Shown here: positions 45,411 through 59,457 of the stretch, piece by piece | Layout: the number at the start of each line of letters is the position of its first letter | How positions within the stretch are numbered: the first letter of the stretch is position 1 | From: Sipunculus nudus | Lineage: Eukaryota > Annelida > Sipuncula > Golfingiida > Sipunculidae | Assembly: GCA_026874595.1 (NCBI GenBank) | Contig: CM049315.1 | Coordinates: 69,137,916-69,201,915 of the forward strand | Length of the DNA stretch: 64,000 nucleotides | Direction of reading: 5' to 3' | Made by a program: the position numbers and the translations under genes | The notes under the pieces: generated by a model | Told to the model about the DNA's origin: nothing | Databases searched by the model: none | The model's input: the letters and a program-made list of their open reading frames with translations, nothing else

Positions 45411-46472
45411 GCATGAACATTTAATGGTTTTGAAGAATGGCATGGTCATTTGTCAGTTGGTTCAGCTTTTACAGGTGATTTTCTTTGCTTTTGTTTGTTA
45501 GGGCAATTTCTTTGAATATGACCTAATTCACCACAGAGAAAACATGCCTAAGAAAATCTTCCTCTGCCTACTGATTTATATTGAAAAGTATTCTTTGGAA
45601 TAGCCCCAGAATTAACTGAATTTTTGGTATCAGAATCTTTCTGATCAGATTGTTTAGGTTTAAATCCAGGTCCCTTGTAAGCATAGCCTGTTTGAGGTCT
45701 TTTGAATGTCTTTTCCTCTCTCAGCAATTTTTTCTGCAGAACATGATCATCTGCAATACCAGCTAATTCTCTGACTGTTAACCCTTCCTATTCCACCAAC
45801 TGAAATTTCAAATTGTCATCAGCTACAGAATGTAACATTTGGTCCATAACCAGTTTATCAAATATAGCTGTGACTTCCTCATCTTCTATTAATCTATCAC
45901 TAGGTTGTACCCCCATTCCTAAATTTAAGGCGGTAAGCACTAGGAGTTAATTGATATCTGTGCAAGATAGCATGGATCACTTTATCATAATCCCTTTGTT
46001 CTTTCTGGGAAAGTGGATGATAGGCCTGCTGAGCATTTCCAGTAAGATATGGTTCTAAATAATGACTCCATTCACTTTTAGGAATTTGATATCTATCGAC
46101 CAAATTCTCAAAAGTTTTGATCCAATAGTGAATATCATCTCTACCTGTCAGTTTAGTCATTTCTTTGATCTTAACATGGGATTGACTACCTGCTTGTTTA
46201 ACCATCATCTTCTCAAGAAGATTAATAAATCTATCATTATCCTCTTTCCTATGCTTTTCCATCTCACTAAGGACAGACTGGAGAGAAACATCTGACATAC
46301 CCTTAAGAGATACTCCAGGCTCTTTCATATCAGGAATCTCTACTAAAGCATCTATATGCTCTTCCTTAGTATTCAAATCAGACAATTCTAAATGATTATG
46401 TTCACACAATTGAACAATATAAACTTTAGTATATCTACGCAAAATAGCTTTCTTTTCATCTCTTGACGCCAT
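45410..46472 (-). pseudogene. Gag of an LTR retrotransposon with CCHC zinc knuckle (unit B)
   Basis: Begins at 46470-46472 with the same N-terminus. The 190-codon capsid segment is open (45900-46472), and the zinc knuckle lies near 45503-45547. It keeps the shared stop near 45790 but lacks A's second stop. It has its own stop just before the knuckle (near 45549), which A lacks. Confidence 0.8.
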
Positions 46473-46593
46473 GAAGACATTTAAAAGAAATCAACTATTA
46501 TTAGTACGGAATTACCTTCTTTTATTTCTTAGGATAAATGGCTCACTATCTTTTAGCTGCCACCCAGACGACAGTTCACCAGACCCACATGAG

Positions 46594-47489
46594 CTATAGC
46601 TGCTGGATGCCGCCAAGGCCCCGAATGGGTCTCCCAAGAAATAATGACACGCCAGCAATCCCACTAATAATAAGAGCAAAGCCCCTGGTTGTTAATAAGA
46701 AAATAATAAGAGTATCACTGCCTCTTAAAATCCCACTCCTGCTCTTCCTCAGAACTAGAACATTTATTTTTCTTAATTGGCAAGCACGGGTGAGTTTATT
46801 AAAGATCTTCCGCTTTAACACCTCCCCTGGATGTACCCCATCCCTTAACAATGAGAAATTTACCTTTCTGACTACCTTCTCATCAGACTTCCCTGGCTTG
46901 CCTCTTTTCTTGATGGAAGTGCGTGTTATGTCTTTAATGGAATTGACAAAAATAAAACCGGACTGACGGGCTTGAGAGGTAATGAAATGGTTGATAATGA
47001 GTATATCCAAATCTAGAGATTTTTGCTGGACTTCAAATTGAGCATCAGTAGAATTTAGTAAACTGAGCTTTCCAGTTTGGACATTATGTTGACAGGCAGA
47101 CTTAATATTGACGGGAAGAATGGTGTTCAAAATGATAAAATAGCCATGTTGTTTGACATAAGAGTTGATATCACTAACAAGATTCTGTACACGTGAAAGC
47201 TATGAGGGTCAGGATTGTATATAATTTCTATGCCATTGGGAGTAGTTCTCTTGTTGACGAAATCACAAATACCAGCAGAAAAAATAATAGTAAATTCCGT
47301 TTTTGTATTAGAATGTGTACGACCCCGAAGTTCATGGAACAAAGAATTCAAAGTAGCCCCGCCCCTACACACTTCAACAACGGAATCCTCAGGCGAGAGC
47401 CGCGCATTTGCCCGAAAGTAGTCGGCTAATCCCCTCCCCCTAGAATCAGAGAGGAACAGAAAGGTGGACATGGAGGGGCGAGAAAACAA
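46594..47489 (-). pseudogene. SGNH-family hydrolase-like ORF of an LTR element (unit B)
   Basis: Contains the same SGNH blocks. In this copy the A-run that breaks unit A is in frame, but a different indel near 47127-47190 splits the frame (47127-47489 and 46594-47130). The C-terminal half is open through LRDGVHPG and a further ~75 residues. That tail includes a hydrophobic stretch (LIIFLLTTRGFALIISGIAG) that could be a membrane segment. Different lesions in the two copies imply the ORF was open when the unit was duplicated. Confidence 0.75.
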
Positions 47490-47730
47490 CTAGAAATCAG
47501 AGAGAACGACAAAAAACACCCGAAGACAGGCCAAAAAGGAAACTAACTAGAAAACAGAGGAAAATCACTTAGCTGAGGTAATGAAATGATTGATAGTGAG
47601 TATATCCAAATCTAGATAAACAACAGGAAAAGGAAGTAACAAGAAACAGAGCATGATGGGAAAAAAAACCGGAATCCAAAGGTGTTACCTCAAAAGCACA
47701 TGGCAGCTCCAAGTGAGTCGGCAGCCGGCG

Positions 47731-48020
47731 ACGTTGGGCGCTATTTATGTAGTGGTGTTCTTGTTCCCACAGATAACGAACTCCAGCAACGGTTTAGAGA
47801 TGTTTTATTCGCCCCGGCTCGAGAACCAACTGACTAACATGTCCACGAAAACTTGGGACATTAACTACGCGCATGCGCACTAGCTATAACAAAAAAAAAC
47901 AAAAGAACATGTGACATTAAAGCCGCTGTTAACCTTGCTCTACCAGTTTCGATGAATACAGTCCTGCCGGTAGATGTCGCCATCAGCAGAACACGAAATA
48001 ATTCACTGGTTTACATGTTA
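47731..48020 (-). repeat. Primer-binding site and 5' LTR of the SGNH-carrying element (unit B)
   Basis: Equivalent to the unit A site and LTR. The primer site is at 47731-47743 and the LTR inner edge is TGTAGTGG at 47748. The ACCACTACCCT block found in unit A is missing, so one putative LTR end is absent or was gained in A. Confidence 0.5.
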
Positions 48021-48264
48021 ATACTACTATTTGACTCTAGATGTCGCCACAATTCATTACATAGTCTCTCCTAGCCATAATAAATTTAACTCGTCACGAA
48101 TTCCAGAATATAAGACGGGGGCCTGACTGTTCTAATTGTCACTCTCCGCCTTGGTGACAAGTCTTGGAAGTAGAGAGAATTCAGCGGGAGAACCACGTGT
48201 CATCTGTTGACGGAAGAGGCTTAGTGACAGCTGCGTTTGGCATAATCTGCCCATGTTACGGTAT

Positions 48265-49160
48265 CTAGGCATCGGTGATAGGGACCTGTTTGCCGTTAAT
48301 TATCAGCCGGCCGTGCCAGAACCGTACTTTTTGTTTGTCCGTGAATGCCTGTCTGATTTGTGGCCCGGCTTTCTTCTTCAAATAATAATCTTCCCTGACC
48401 AAGTCTTCTACAAAGTGTGCGGCGTTTCCGTCCTCTTGACCTCGTTTCTCTCTTTGTGTTTTTAGTAGTGTGTTTCGTACCGGTCTTTCATAGAATCTCT
48501 CTATAATATGTCTATGGCCCTCAGATTTTTGTTTACCGGTTCTATGAGCGTTTTCAATAGCTTCCAGCCCATTAATTGTTTCAAAATCATCATTCAGGAG
48601 TTTTTCGTTAACAACATGCCACAATCTTTTTACAGTCCTCCTGTTTTTGTTCTGGGATCCCAATGAGTCTCAAGTTAAACTCCCGGCTATAAGTTTCCAA
48701 GTCCAATAACTTTTCCTTTAATGAAGAAATCTGCTGATTTTCTCATTGATTTCTGATTTCAGTTCATTTACTTCAGATTTCAGAGCTTTATTTTCTGCTT
48801 CAATTTTTGCCAATTTAGTCACTGTTTCTTTAATCTCAGCCTGTGTAAATTCAAGACTTTTCACTACAGATTCAACTTTTGAGTTCAGTGAAGCATAATT
48901 AGTTTCTGCTTCTAGACCACTTCTAATATGTGAAATCCCTTCACAAAGTGATGTTTTAAAGTCATTCAAAGCAGTCTGCATTACCTCTTGAAGTTGGGTG
49001 CACTTAGCATCTACAACGTCCATTATTGAACCACTTGCGTGAGCGGACCCTGGTTCTCGCCCGTCTTTCTGTGAAGGGTTGGACTTTTTCTGCCCTTGTT
49101 TTAAATATTTCTCCATACTTGGTTGCTCCAAAGATGACATATCACTTTTGCCTTTTTGAC
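48265..49160 (-). pseudogene. L1-like ORF1 protein remnant (unit B)
   Basis: In this copy the head and coiled coil are continuous (48718 upward), where unit A is broken. A 1-nt loss near 48740 and a short deletion near 48620 break the join to the RRM-like and C-terminal domains (48265-48663). The lesions differ from those in A, implying an open ORF1 at the time of duplication. Confidence 0.8.
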
Positions 49161-49229
49161 CGTGTAGTAATTTGAGACACCTGTGACATATCCAGTGAGA
49201 TACTAATTTACTGAGAGGGCACATGAAAG

Positions 49230-50044
49230 TGTGTCCACTCATTCGGCCATATTGAACCGGAAGTCTCACCTAAACTTGATGTGAAAGGTCTTGATAAACA
49301 AATGTCTTTGCTGTCAGCTGAAGACAGGCAAATGTGGACAGAGGCTCTTGGGGCAATGTCAGAGATGTTTGAAATAACCGAGCAGGCGGAGCAAGCCACT
49401 CACATGGAAGGGAGACCACTACCTAAGAAATCGGACCAGGCAACCCATGTGGATTACGGTCAACTATTTCATTCGCCGTGGCGTACTTCAGTTTGGACAC
49501 CTATTTGAGCACCGCATGTGGCTTATCGGTTGACCACATCTTAGGAATGTGCACATGTGCACCTGTATCAACCACTGAGATTCCGAAGTATGAGGGCCCA
49601 GCAAGTACTTACTGCATCTACCCACCTGCTGTTAGGTCACCAAGTCTACATCTATATGGTTACATGCCCCCAGCAAATCCAACCCGATTGACGACTTTCT
49701 CAGAAGAAGAAATGAAAGGAGAGACGTCTTACCAGCAGTGGAGACACGAGGTACGCAATCTGATCAGACAGAATCTATATCCAGATAATCACATCGTACT
49801 GGCCATCGTCAAGTCGTTGAAGGGACAGGCAGGACAATTCGCGATCCGTTTGGGGGTAGAGGCAACCTCTGCTGAGATAGTCAGGAAGTTAGACAAGATC
49901 TATGGAAATGTGTTACCATCTAAGGTCGGCATGGGACAGTTCTTCTCCGCGAAACAACAGAAGGACGAAACTATAGCAGAGTGGAGTTGTAGGCTGGAGG
50001 ATTTCTTTTCGCGTGGCAACCAGTCGCTCAATTCAGTAGAGTAA
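49230..50044 (+). pseudogene. Ty3/gypsy-type gag (unit B), truncated
   Basis: The same capsid segment is open at 49478-50044. It ends where the ~1.54 kb block found in A is missing: the codons after RGNQSL come from the sequence equivalent to A 13009. No integrase tail is left in this copy. Confidence 0.75.
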
Positions 50045-50620
50045 GTCAGTCAATATATTGTCATAATAACGGTAATATTATCATACACGTACTATTTCGC
50101 TAAATGTGGTCCAACAGGTAAAATATTCTATGACCAAATGTGGTCGTCTGTAATATCGTATACATTAGAGTATGTCAGTCTTTATATTTTCATTATACTG
50201 GTAATATCATCATAGATATTATTACACGCTTATTTTGCTAAATATGGTCAGAAAGTTTGATTTATCAACCAAAGGTGGATATCCGATCAGCTATAATGTT
50301 CTCAATGTGTAAACACATTGTAAGTGCCGCACATTATGTTAGCGAAATTAACTGTAAATTCTGAAAACTGAGTATGTTGTGTGTGTATTTCCTATTGTAC
50401 ATTTGTCGCCGTTTTAATTGTATATATGACTTGGCAGGCAACTATTGAACTGGAGAGTTCAATGTCATGTGTTTCTCTCTTTCAAGCGCATTAAACCTGT
50501 ATAGCACATTCTGTGTTGTGCTTCGGATGGTGTTGGTGACTGAAAGACGTGATATGTATGTACGGCCCACTTCCCCTAGCAATTGTTCTTAACAAACCCC
50601 GGTGTGACAACTACTGTTAC

Positions 50621-50623
<3 letters not shown>

Positions 50624-50678
<55 letters not shown>
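50624..50678. repeat. (AT)n microsatellite (unit B)
   Basis: About 27 AT dinucleotides at the position equivalent to 13602-13662. Confidence 0.95.
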
Positions 50679-50679
<1 letters not shown>

Positions 50680-52032
50680 AGTGGCGTTTTACAAAAGTAC
50701 TAAAATATATTACGACACAAAAGTTAAAATTTAATCGAAAAGAAACATTTTCAATTTTCGTATAAAGTAAGCAATATTTCGCTTCATTTAACATCATTAG
50801 GAAGTTTATTGAAAAGAGAACATCCAGATGTTGAAAATGCCAAATCAACAAACATTATGTTAGCATTCCTTTTCCCTGACTTTCCCTGGACTTCAAGCTG
50901 GATTTCTATGAAAAACCTAACTCACCAAATTCATTTTCTTCTCAAAAACGTTATTCTACTGCAAACAAAAATTTAATTCGAAACATCGTAACTGAAAAGC
51001 AAAGCAAAATGAAACTAGAAAGTTCGAATTAACAATGTTATATTCAAAGAACCATACACTCTGTTATTAAAGCATTTATCATGTGTATAAGATTATCGCA
51101 CAATAACAACAAATGACTTTGTACTTTGTTACCTGTGCAAATTCATGTCCTTGTGTAAAATTATATATTAGTTGTGTATTACTGCGGAGTAACAAGTGGC
51201 CTTTCATAAATGGTTGGTGCTACATGTTAACATTTTGTCTATCCGTGTTATGCATCATCAACTTACATGTGTTTACAAAAGAACAAATGGAAATAAGATT
51301 TTACCTACAGATACAACACTACTTAATTGAAAGTAAAATAAAAATGAAGTATGAAATTATTGAATGCTACCTAATGAGATGTAAAAGCTATCCTACCTGA
51401 TAATTAACTGCATTCATCATAGCCATTAAATATTCCCTGACTTACATAATCATCATAAAATTCCTTGACTTTTTATGAAATTTCCTGACTTTTCCCTGTC
51501 CTTGAAAACATAATATTTTCCCTGACCGCTGGCAACCCTGTACGCAGTTAGAGCCCCGCATTTTCAACAAGTATACTATCAGACAACACCTACCATGTTT
51601 TTTTTTAATTATAGGTTACTACGATATCAGTGCAAATAGATAGGTGAGCGCTGCACATTATCAAGTTAGGGTTACCTGCTCAATATAATTGCCTACTGAG
51701 TGGTGCTCAGTGGTGCCATCACCACCGCGCCCCATGCTTCAGACCGTTTCCACATCAATCCCAACACATGGGCCTAGGGAATCCATAAATTAGCAAATAA
51801 AGATCAGAATCGGATTCTGCGACCCAAAAAACCCTGAAATTGTTGTATTATTTTTATACCATTTAATTAATTAAGCTTGGTGGATTCAAGGACTTCTTGT
51901 GGCCATTTTTGGATATTCCCAAATTTTACTACTTTCTCCCAGTAGAATGTCTAAGGACTTTTCATATGTTCAGAAGCATATCTTTAGGGGTACAAAACAA
52001 ATGGGAGAGCTTTTGTTGCAATTCATGAGAGG

Positions 52033-52091
52033 TCATGTTACAACATGACTGTACCTCGAGGACGCACGCGGGCTCCCACAGACGCCATTTG
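52033..52091 (-). pseudogene. Relic N-terminal discoidin exon (unit B)
   Basis: This is the unit B copy of the relic exon: NGVCGSPP is preserved and the same stop follows the same breakpoint. The truncation therefore predates the recent duplication. Confidence 0.6.
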
Positions 52092-55000
52092 CTTCAATGG
52101 TTGATAAAAAAAAGATGCATGAAGAGCTGCATAAACCGGTATAGTGAAGACTACAAAGAAGATAGATTTACATTATTTTATATGATAGTATCATCTATAT
52201 GTTTATAAAGTCAAATTCACCAGACAGCATGATCCTGTATTCCACTTTCAAAGAAAGAAAAGGAAAACATTAAAATATATCGAATGTTTCCGAATACTCT
52301 TTGAAACACGTTTTTAGTTTGGATACTGTATGCGTTCTCTGAGGGGTATCTAAAGTCAAACTTACAATACCGATCGGCCTTGAGGTCCTGGATTGTTATG
52401 AACGTATTTCTCAGTGTCAAGTTTAATATACTTTACTTTAAATCCCAGAACAAAACCATTTATTTTCATCGTCGCTGAAGTAGTCGCAATACAAATAATC
52501 CCTATTGAAAAATTAAGATATTGTTATTTAAAACTGACCCAGAATGTAGATTGCTTCACCTATAATCATGACCTGAAGACCTTTAAATCAACATCAAAAT
52601 AGTTATTATTACTCTGAGAATCAATTCATTTGTAGCTATGGTGCTATTCATGTAATTACACCGTGCACACATTGTATTTCCCCGAGCGATACATTCCTTT
52701 GTACATCTAGAAGTGTTTTAACACCAAAGGAATGAAACTTTAAGAGTATGTCATCACCTGCAAGAAAGATATTTACCATGTTGAATTCGAGAACTAACTT
52801 AAATTTTCTTTCCTTCAAATAAAATGATTCAAATGATCTGCAGCATCTAAAATAACGTTAAATTTAATATCCCCAACAATATAGCATACAATTTATATAA
52901 TTTATATATATTAACTTATAAAACAAAGTTACATTCCGTCAATGGGCTCAAGAGACCTTACCGTTAATAGCAGATTCTGGTCTGCTGGAGTTCCTATTTT
53001 TGAGGGTCACATTAAAACCGAAAATGCAGATGCATTATTTTTAGAGGCTTCATGCATGTAGAGGTCAAGATCGAGGTCAGGATATCAGCCCTGAGCCCGT
53101 CCTGCCCTTCTCGGTCCAACAGGGAAACCAGAGGAAGGATCGGCATTCTAAATGCCAAAGACACTTATTCAGTGGCTAAGAGGTTGCTTGGGGACATTGG
53201 CAGTCATAGAAATCCAACGTGGGAATTACAATGTATGAGCTAGGATGTGCTGCAGGATTATTACTAGAAAGGAGGCACACCAATAAGGACAGGGTGGGTT
53301 TGAAGGTTGCTCTCCCGGTCACGTGCACCGAATAACCAACAGTTTCAAGACGAAATCAGGTGTACATACATTGTCACTGAAATTCCGCCATCGTCAGATG
53401 CTGTCTGGAGGTGTGTAATAGGAGCCAGATACACACTAGTTAAAATGCGGTGCAATATATTGCGCCACACATTTCTTGAAGCATCGATTGCCACATTTTC
53501 TTGAAACATGGCCGACCGGCAGTTAAACCAAAGCTCTCCTAAACAATACCGTGAAAATGTCCGTCCGCCTGCACTCATTAATGCCGGGTGCCTGCCCAAT
53601 AGATCAGCCCGTTGATTGTGTGACTAGGGCTTCCGAAACGGTATAATTAACTGTTTTATATCATCTCTGTTTCCTTCATCCTACCAAAACCAAATAATGC
53701 ACATATATCCAACTTGATAATGCACTTCTTTACTGCGATATATATGTGTGTGTATGTGTGTGTGTGTGTCATGACTATAAAATCGTGATCCCAAACCGTA
53801 ATGAATTAACGGCTAATAAGCCAGACCTGTAATGAATGAATGGTTTATAGGCACGAGTCCTAGTGAATGAACGAGTAATATATCAGAGCTGTAGAGACTT
53901 AACTAGACACTAGACGTTTTGTATTTTGATAAGCCGGTGTAATCGCGAAAGTTCAAAATGCATATTACCACAGGACTTCATTGCGAGGTAACCTATCACA
54001 CATAATTTAATAATGTATTCAGTAGCTACACAGAAAACCATGTTGACGCCTTATGGCTCTGCTTGTTAGTAAACATAAACCGGTTACCATAGCAAGGCTG
54101 TGTGACCGGAGGCCCGAATAAGAGGGACAATTTAACACGCTGTTTCAGCCAGCAGAAACATGTATTGCATTTTTTGGGCCAAGTCATTCCGTGCATCTCC
54201 TGATTGACACGTGTTCGACGATAGACACGGCCAAACGCGATGTTTTTCATCACCTTTCATCGTGCCCGGTCCACTGGTTTTAACATTTGTTTACAGGAAA
54301 AAAGGAAACGGTTTCAGGGCAATATTTTGGCAGGTAAAGATTTATTTTAAAGGGAAGAAGCTATTTTTCGTGTTAACTCAACATGCTTTATAGGTGATTT
54401 GGCGCCTTTAAGACATGTTACCTCTGTTGTGTTATGACGGCATATAGCCGTGTATGCCGGATATCCCGGGGAACTTTATCAGTAATCATATAATACGTGA
54501 CACCGAATGGGGGCCACTCAGTTCAGTCCATATCATGTTGCATAATAATGTAAAGTGCTGCGAATAAAATTTGTTACTCAAGTGATTAACTACAGAACAA
54601 CCTCAGGTGTATAAGCGAAAACCAAATATAGTAATGAATGTTGATGTCGGGATCTCAAAGAAACAAAGGCTATATTATATATGTTGTTATAATAGTTAAA
54701 GAAATGTTACTTCACGATATGCTCATTACAAGAGAATATGTTATTTGAACGACATACATAACGTCTAACGATGATACGTGTTGATATACGCAATACGCAT
54801 CTGTATAGATCTATTACTAGCAAGTACGATATAATATTTGTCTCCAGGGTTTTTTTAGCCATGTTGGCCGACTGGTCTGGTGTCGTGGTGGACGTGACGA
54901 CAGATGATAGTCCGTCGTGTAGTGTCGTGATGGACGTGCCACTCGATAAGTGCATCACCCTTAGGACAACCAAGAAGACAGAAACATTATAGGCGAGGAC

Positions 55001-57858
55001 ATACTATTTTTGTTCTAAGTCGCTTCAGACTTAAAGCCTTGGTGAGCCCCGCCCAATCCTCACCTTGGTTGTTGCTTTGCATCAGACACAGATAAACATG
55101 TGTTCAGTAATACTAGAAACACGCATCCCAAGCAATCACTAGATGGCCCCCCCCCCCCCCCCAGTTGAAAGAAACTGAACAATATAAGCGGATTTGCCAT
55201 GGAGTGAAGTGTGCCTTTGAAAATTGGTTCAAGGTAAAAAATAATTATTTTGTGCATGTTTTCCACCTGTGATAATATTACTCCAGATCCAGCGCAATCG
55301 CTCGTAAAAATAAGGCGGAAAAATCTTGTTGATTATTCGCACTGGGACATGTGCCAATGCTAAAGAAAGAGTTACAAAATATAATTCCAGACTTGTTTTA
55401 TCAACTTATTTATTTGACATTGATTGTATAATAGTTATAATCACTGATGTTAGGGAATCTCCATGGCACAGATTAAGGCGTTCGAAAGTGGAGAGAAAAG
55501 AGGACCATGAGAAGAACCGCAAGCACAACCCTCTGTCATAACCACCCCGGGTATCGGACCCGAATCGATGTGGCAGGCAATGGGCTTCACTCTGCTCAGT
55601 ATCCCAGCGGAAAAGTTGTGTTTTAAACTGGCTGTGGATCTGGATTTTGAAATTTATCTTTAGTGTTACAATTTCACTGAAAATGAAAGATAATAGTTTT
55701 AAAACAACACTGATATCCTGCAAAAAGGTGACAAAATGCTGATAAAGTTTGTTTGGATACATTCTGCTTTCCCTTAAAATATTATATATTTTAAAGCAGA
55801 ATAGTCATTAAGATCAGGATAATAATTGTGACCGACACACAGCGAACACTAACATACGTCCAACCTGCCGTCTAGTACAGGTGATAATACCAGACAGACC
55901 ACAGGTATAGAAAAAGACATTATTGACCTGTTGAATTAATGACAGCTTTACTATCGGCAATCTAACCACTTTGTAAAGAGTTACAGTATACCACTGCTAG
56001 CTCTAGCAATTTACAGGCTTAATTTCAAAATCACCTATGCAAATACAACACTTAATATACATGACGAAATGGAAGATATACACTGCGCATGGGCTCAAAG
56101 ATGAAAGACCAACATGTATATACATTAAAAAGTGAGCGTGGTTTATTATCCTGTCCACAAGAAAGACCTCCTGTTCAGCTTCAAACATTGCTAATAAAAG
56201 AAAAAAGTGATATGAGTAATTTATATTTTTTTCAGAAACTGAATATCGGGTTAATGTGATTTAAATATATATATACACGTCAAAATATACTTAAGCAATC
56301 CTTGCTACGAATGGACTGCTCAATTGCTTTTTTTTGAGTAAGTGTTTAATGTGGAGTCCCTGCAGATACATACGGTTATACACTCTATACACAAATTTGC
56401 ATATTCCTATTGATTAATCTTCAGTACATCTATGTTTATTGACTATTAGACCATTGTAAACCATTACTGTCCCATTCAATGCATTTTTTTGCAACCAGGA
56501 AGTGCAGATATGTACATACACTTACAGACCCGATGAATTATATATGATTGCCGCAAAATACAAGATGGTTTTAGATGGCTGTGTGTGCATCATTTCTCTC
56601 TGGACTAAGTATTGATGTTACCGGTGCTTCGTGCCTGCAAGAATGGTCAATTGAGATAAAAGGCCTTTCAACATACAAAGTTATGTGAACACTGGTATGT
56701 TTCAACAATAGGCGTTATTTTTATTCCCTTTCCTTTCTAAGAGTAACAGATCGTTTCGGGCTATAATCTCAATTGACCCATCAGGGGCCGGAGACGCAAC
56801 AGATTCAGGAAAATGTAAAAAAAAAAAAAGCAAATGTTGCTTCCTTGTCGGCGGCTACTGCAAGCCTTGTCAATGACGAACAATGCCGCAGCACGGACTT
56901 CTCTCTGGCGCTTGTTTATTTTTTTCAGGAATAACTTATGCCACGAGATCATAAAAATTAGCAATGTATTAAACATAATATATGAGTTCATGTTAACGAA
57001 TTTTGAAGGCACTATTTCAAATATTTTAATACCTCCATCCTCCATGTTTTATATAAAGACCATAAACGAGACGCACGAGATTTCTTTACAACAAAGTGAC
57101 AGATCATTTACAACACAGAATATACATATCTAACCCAGTCCAGACTAAAATCTTTCTAAGGTATATTTTCACTCCAACTAAAGTTCACAAGACTTTGTTG
57201 TTGTTACTGAATCTGTAAAGTTTACTTGAATAAACGGTTTTAAAAGTAGTGGGATAATTCCTAAAAATTAGAATGTTTACCTCTTGAATAAACCCTTTAA
57301 ATATATACGTATTATATATTATTTAAAGTATCTTTAAGTAAATGAAAATGGCCGTATATCTCGAATATCTTTTTAAGTAGCTTCTAGTATTATTAAAAGT
57401 AAAACTATATTAAACATAAGATAGTGTCAGAGCTGTTGGATTTTAGTTGTTGCACTAATCAAGAAAGAATTCAAGAACAAAGGCTATGGATGGGAATATG
57501 ATGTATATTGTAATGAGTAGGTCAATGAACTGTAGATGGCAAGGTCTGTTAATTGAAGCTGGAGTTTACATTTTGATAAGATTAATAATTTCATACCGAA
57601 TCTCGCTTCCTCTTTCAATTTTTACATCAACAGGCCTCATAATACCCAGGGAACTTAACCCGCAGTAAGACATTTGAGCGAAGATCTGTGATTAAATTAG
57701 TTTTGTTTTTGTTTGTCTGTATGTGATCGAAATGGGTTTTTCAACGTCGAAATTCCTCTGGCCTCACTTGTGAAATGCAGGCCACATGTGGCATCATATC
57801 GATCAGCTCATCGTCTGTAATGGTCCTCCTAGATTTTCGTAAGATTCAGCCGCTTGAA
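52092..57858. other. Long non-coding stretch, unit B
   Basis: Equivalent to 15076-20998. It differs by loss of the ~260 bp block at about 54047, a poly-C tract at 55147-55162, about 120 extra bases near 55242-55360 and 35 extra near 57424. No gene recognised. Confidence 0.5.
55147..55162. repeat. Poly-C tract, unit B only
   Basis: About sixteen consecutive C residues where unit A (near 18378) has none. It is a potential i-motif/G-quadruplex-forming run or an assembly artefact. Confidence 0.85.
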
Positions 57859-58017
57859 TCAGACTTTGCACCCGTACAACTCAAAACGAACACACACTTG
57901 ACCAATGGTACCGATGCACTTGTAGGACTCAATCCACACGCGAAGAAATCGTGTTTTGATGGGAACTGGCAGGGCAACCTTTACTACGCTTGTAGCATTC
58001 ACATTACCGTCAAATAC
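57859..58017 (-). CDS. C-terminal exon of an F5/8 type C domain with stop codon (unit B)
   Basis: This is intact and equal in length to the unit A exon. It differs by a few replacements (for example PIKTRFLRVW for PIKARYLRVW), while the terminal RFELYGCKV and stop are kept. Conservative differences in a domain core suggest both copies were under some constraint after duplication. This cannot be tested by eye. Confidence 0.85.
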   Translation of the reverse strand, partial: VFDGNVNATSVVKVALPVPIKTRFLRVWIESYKCIGTIGQVCVRFELYGCKV

Positions 58018-58475
58018 CTGAAATAATGCACAACTTATGCCCAATGCATGACTTAATTTAACATATTTTAACATTTATTTCATATTAGGGGGATGAGTGG
58101 TTAATAAATTCCTTTTACTTGCTGGTGTTACATGTTCACAAATTAATTGGGTCTGGAGCAGAAACTAATATATAACAATGCGGAGCTACATTGTATACGG
58201 GAAACATAAACGCATTTTTTACCCTTTTATTCAGTTTGGCACATCTTATGTGTGCCATCAGTGTTACTTTCTGTTGCAATATTAATCCATTTCATCCCAG
58301 AACTGCCAGGTTTTCCAAATTTCCTTGCTTCAGAAGAGCGACATATCTTTTCTTCATTTAGTAATACTTGTACATATTTTATATATACATGCATATATAC
58401 ATATCAATATTATCGCGAGGGCTAATGTATTCATAAAAGTGTTGCGTATTTTTTAGACTGTAAAAGTGTCATAAC

Positions 58476-58580
58476 CTTTTTCTCTCCATTGATAAGGTAG
58501 GTGTTCCACTTCATTCCGTCATCACCATAACCAAGACTGAAACTTTGAACCCAGTATTTGCGGGGTGAATGTTCCACACC
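58476..58580 (-). CDS. Middle exon of an F5/8 type C domain (unit B)
   Basis: This has the same 105 nt length, splice sites and phase as the unit A exon (acceptor ag at 58581-58582, donor gt at 58474-58475). It encodes the same central discoidin strands and is intact. Its N-terminal partner exon is not found in 62.7-64.0 kb and would lie right of the window, as expected for a gene that starts in the next array unit. Confidence 0.85.
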
Positions 58581-59058
58581 CTACAATGTATAAATGAAAC
58601 TCTTTACAACAGACAGTAAATGGTAGCAAGATCAGCTTACACGACCAGTAACATCGTCAAGCAAGCAGGTTCAGAGGGACCATTTATTTTTTGGTGAGGG
58701 ACTTTTGCATCATACGAAACATTTGCTTCCAAGAAGCCACTGACTACTGTATACTACTAAATAATCAATATTTTCTGTTCACTACGTCGTCAAAGTAGCG
58801 GTGGAGGAGGTACAATCTTAACTTGACAGTAGTTTTTTTCCTACCTGCATATATGTGGCGTAGGTATCCAGGATATTGGACCCCCCACTTCAAAGGTCTC
58901 AGAGTAAAATCTAGAACCTCCATCCCACCCCGTATAAAATCATATAATGTGTTCGTGATAAGGAAACGAATATACATTGGGACAGAATCATTATAGTATC
59001 ATGGAATTAAGCAAAACATTGAAAGTGAAAACAATTAGTGAATGATACAATACACTAA

Positions 59059-59457
59059 TGGGCTGTCCCGCTTAGGCGACTCTACAGGCGACTACAGGCG
59101 ATCAGATTGTCGTCTTTTGGTCGCCGATAAACAGGGGACTGGACCTCCGCTACGACAATAGTCTACGACAAGCTACAACAGGTTGACGACTGATTGACGA
59201 CAAGCTACGACAAGCGCCGACAAACAGCGACACAATCGCCGCGACGAAGGACAATCACCTACGACAACGTACGACTTCAATGGCGACAACCTACGACCGC
59301 ATCTACGCCTATAGAAGACATGCTTCGCACACTGGCGTCAAAAAAGTTGTCGCCTGAGAATTTTGAATATGTTGAATATTCAGCGGCGACAGGTGAGAGG
59401 TCACGCGTCTTTTGGCGACTTCGGGCAACTAAGAGTCTCCTAAATGGAACAGCCCCA
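59059..59457. mobile_element. Harbinger/PIF-type MITE (unit B)
   Basis: Same element and same TAA duplications (59056-59058, 59458-59460), with scattered differences. Present in both units, so it was inserted before duplication. Confidence 0.8.
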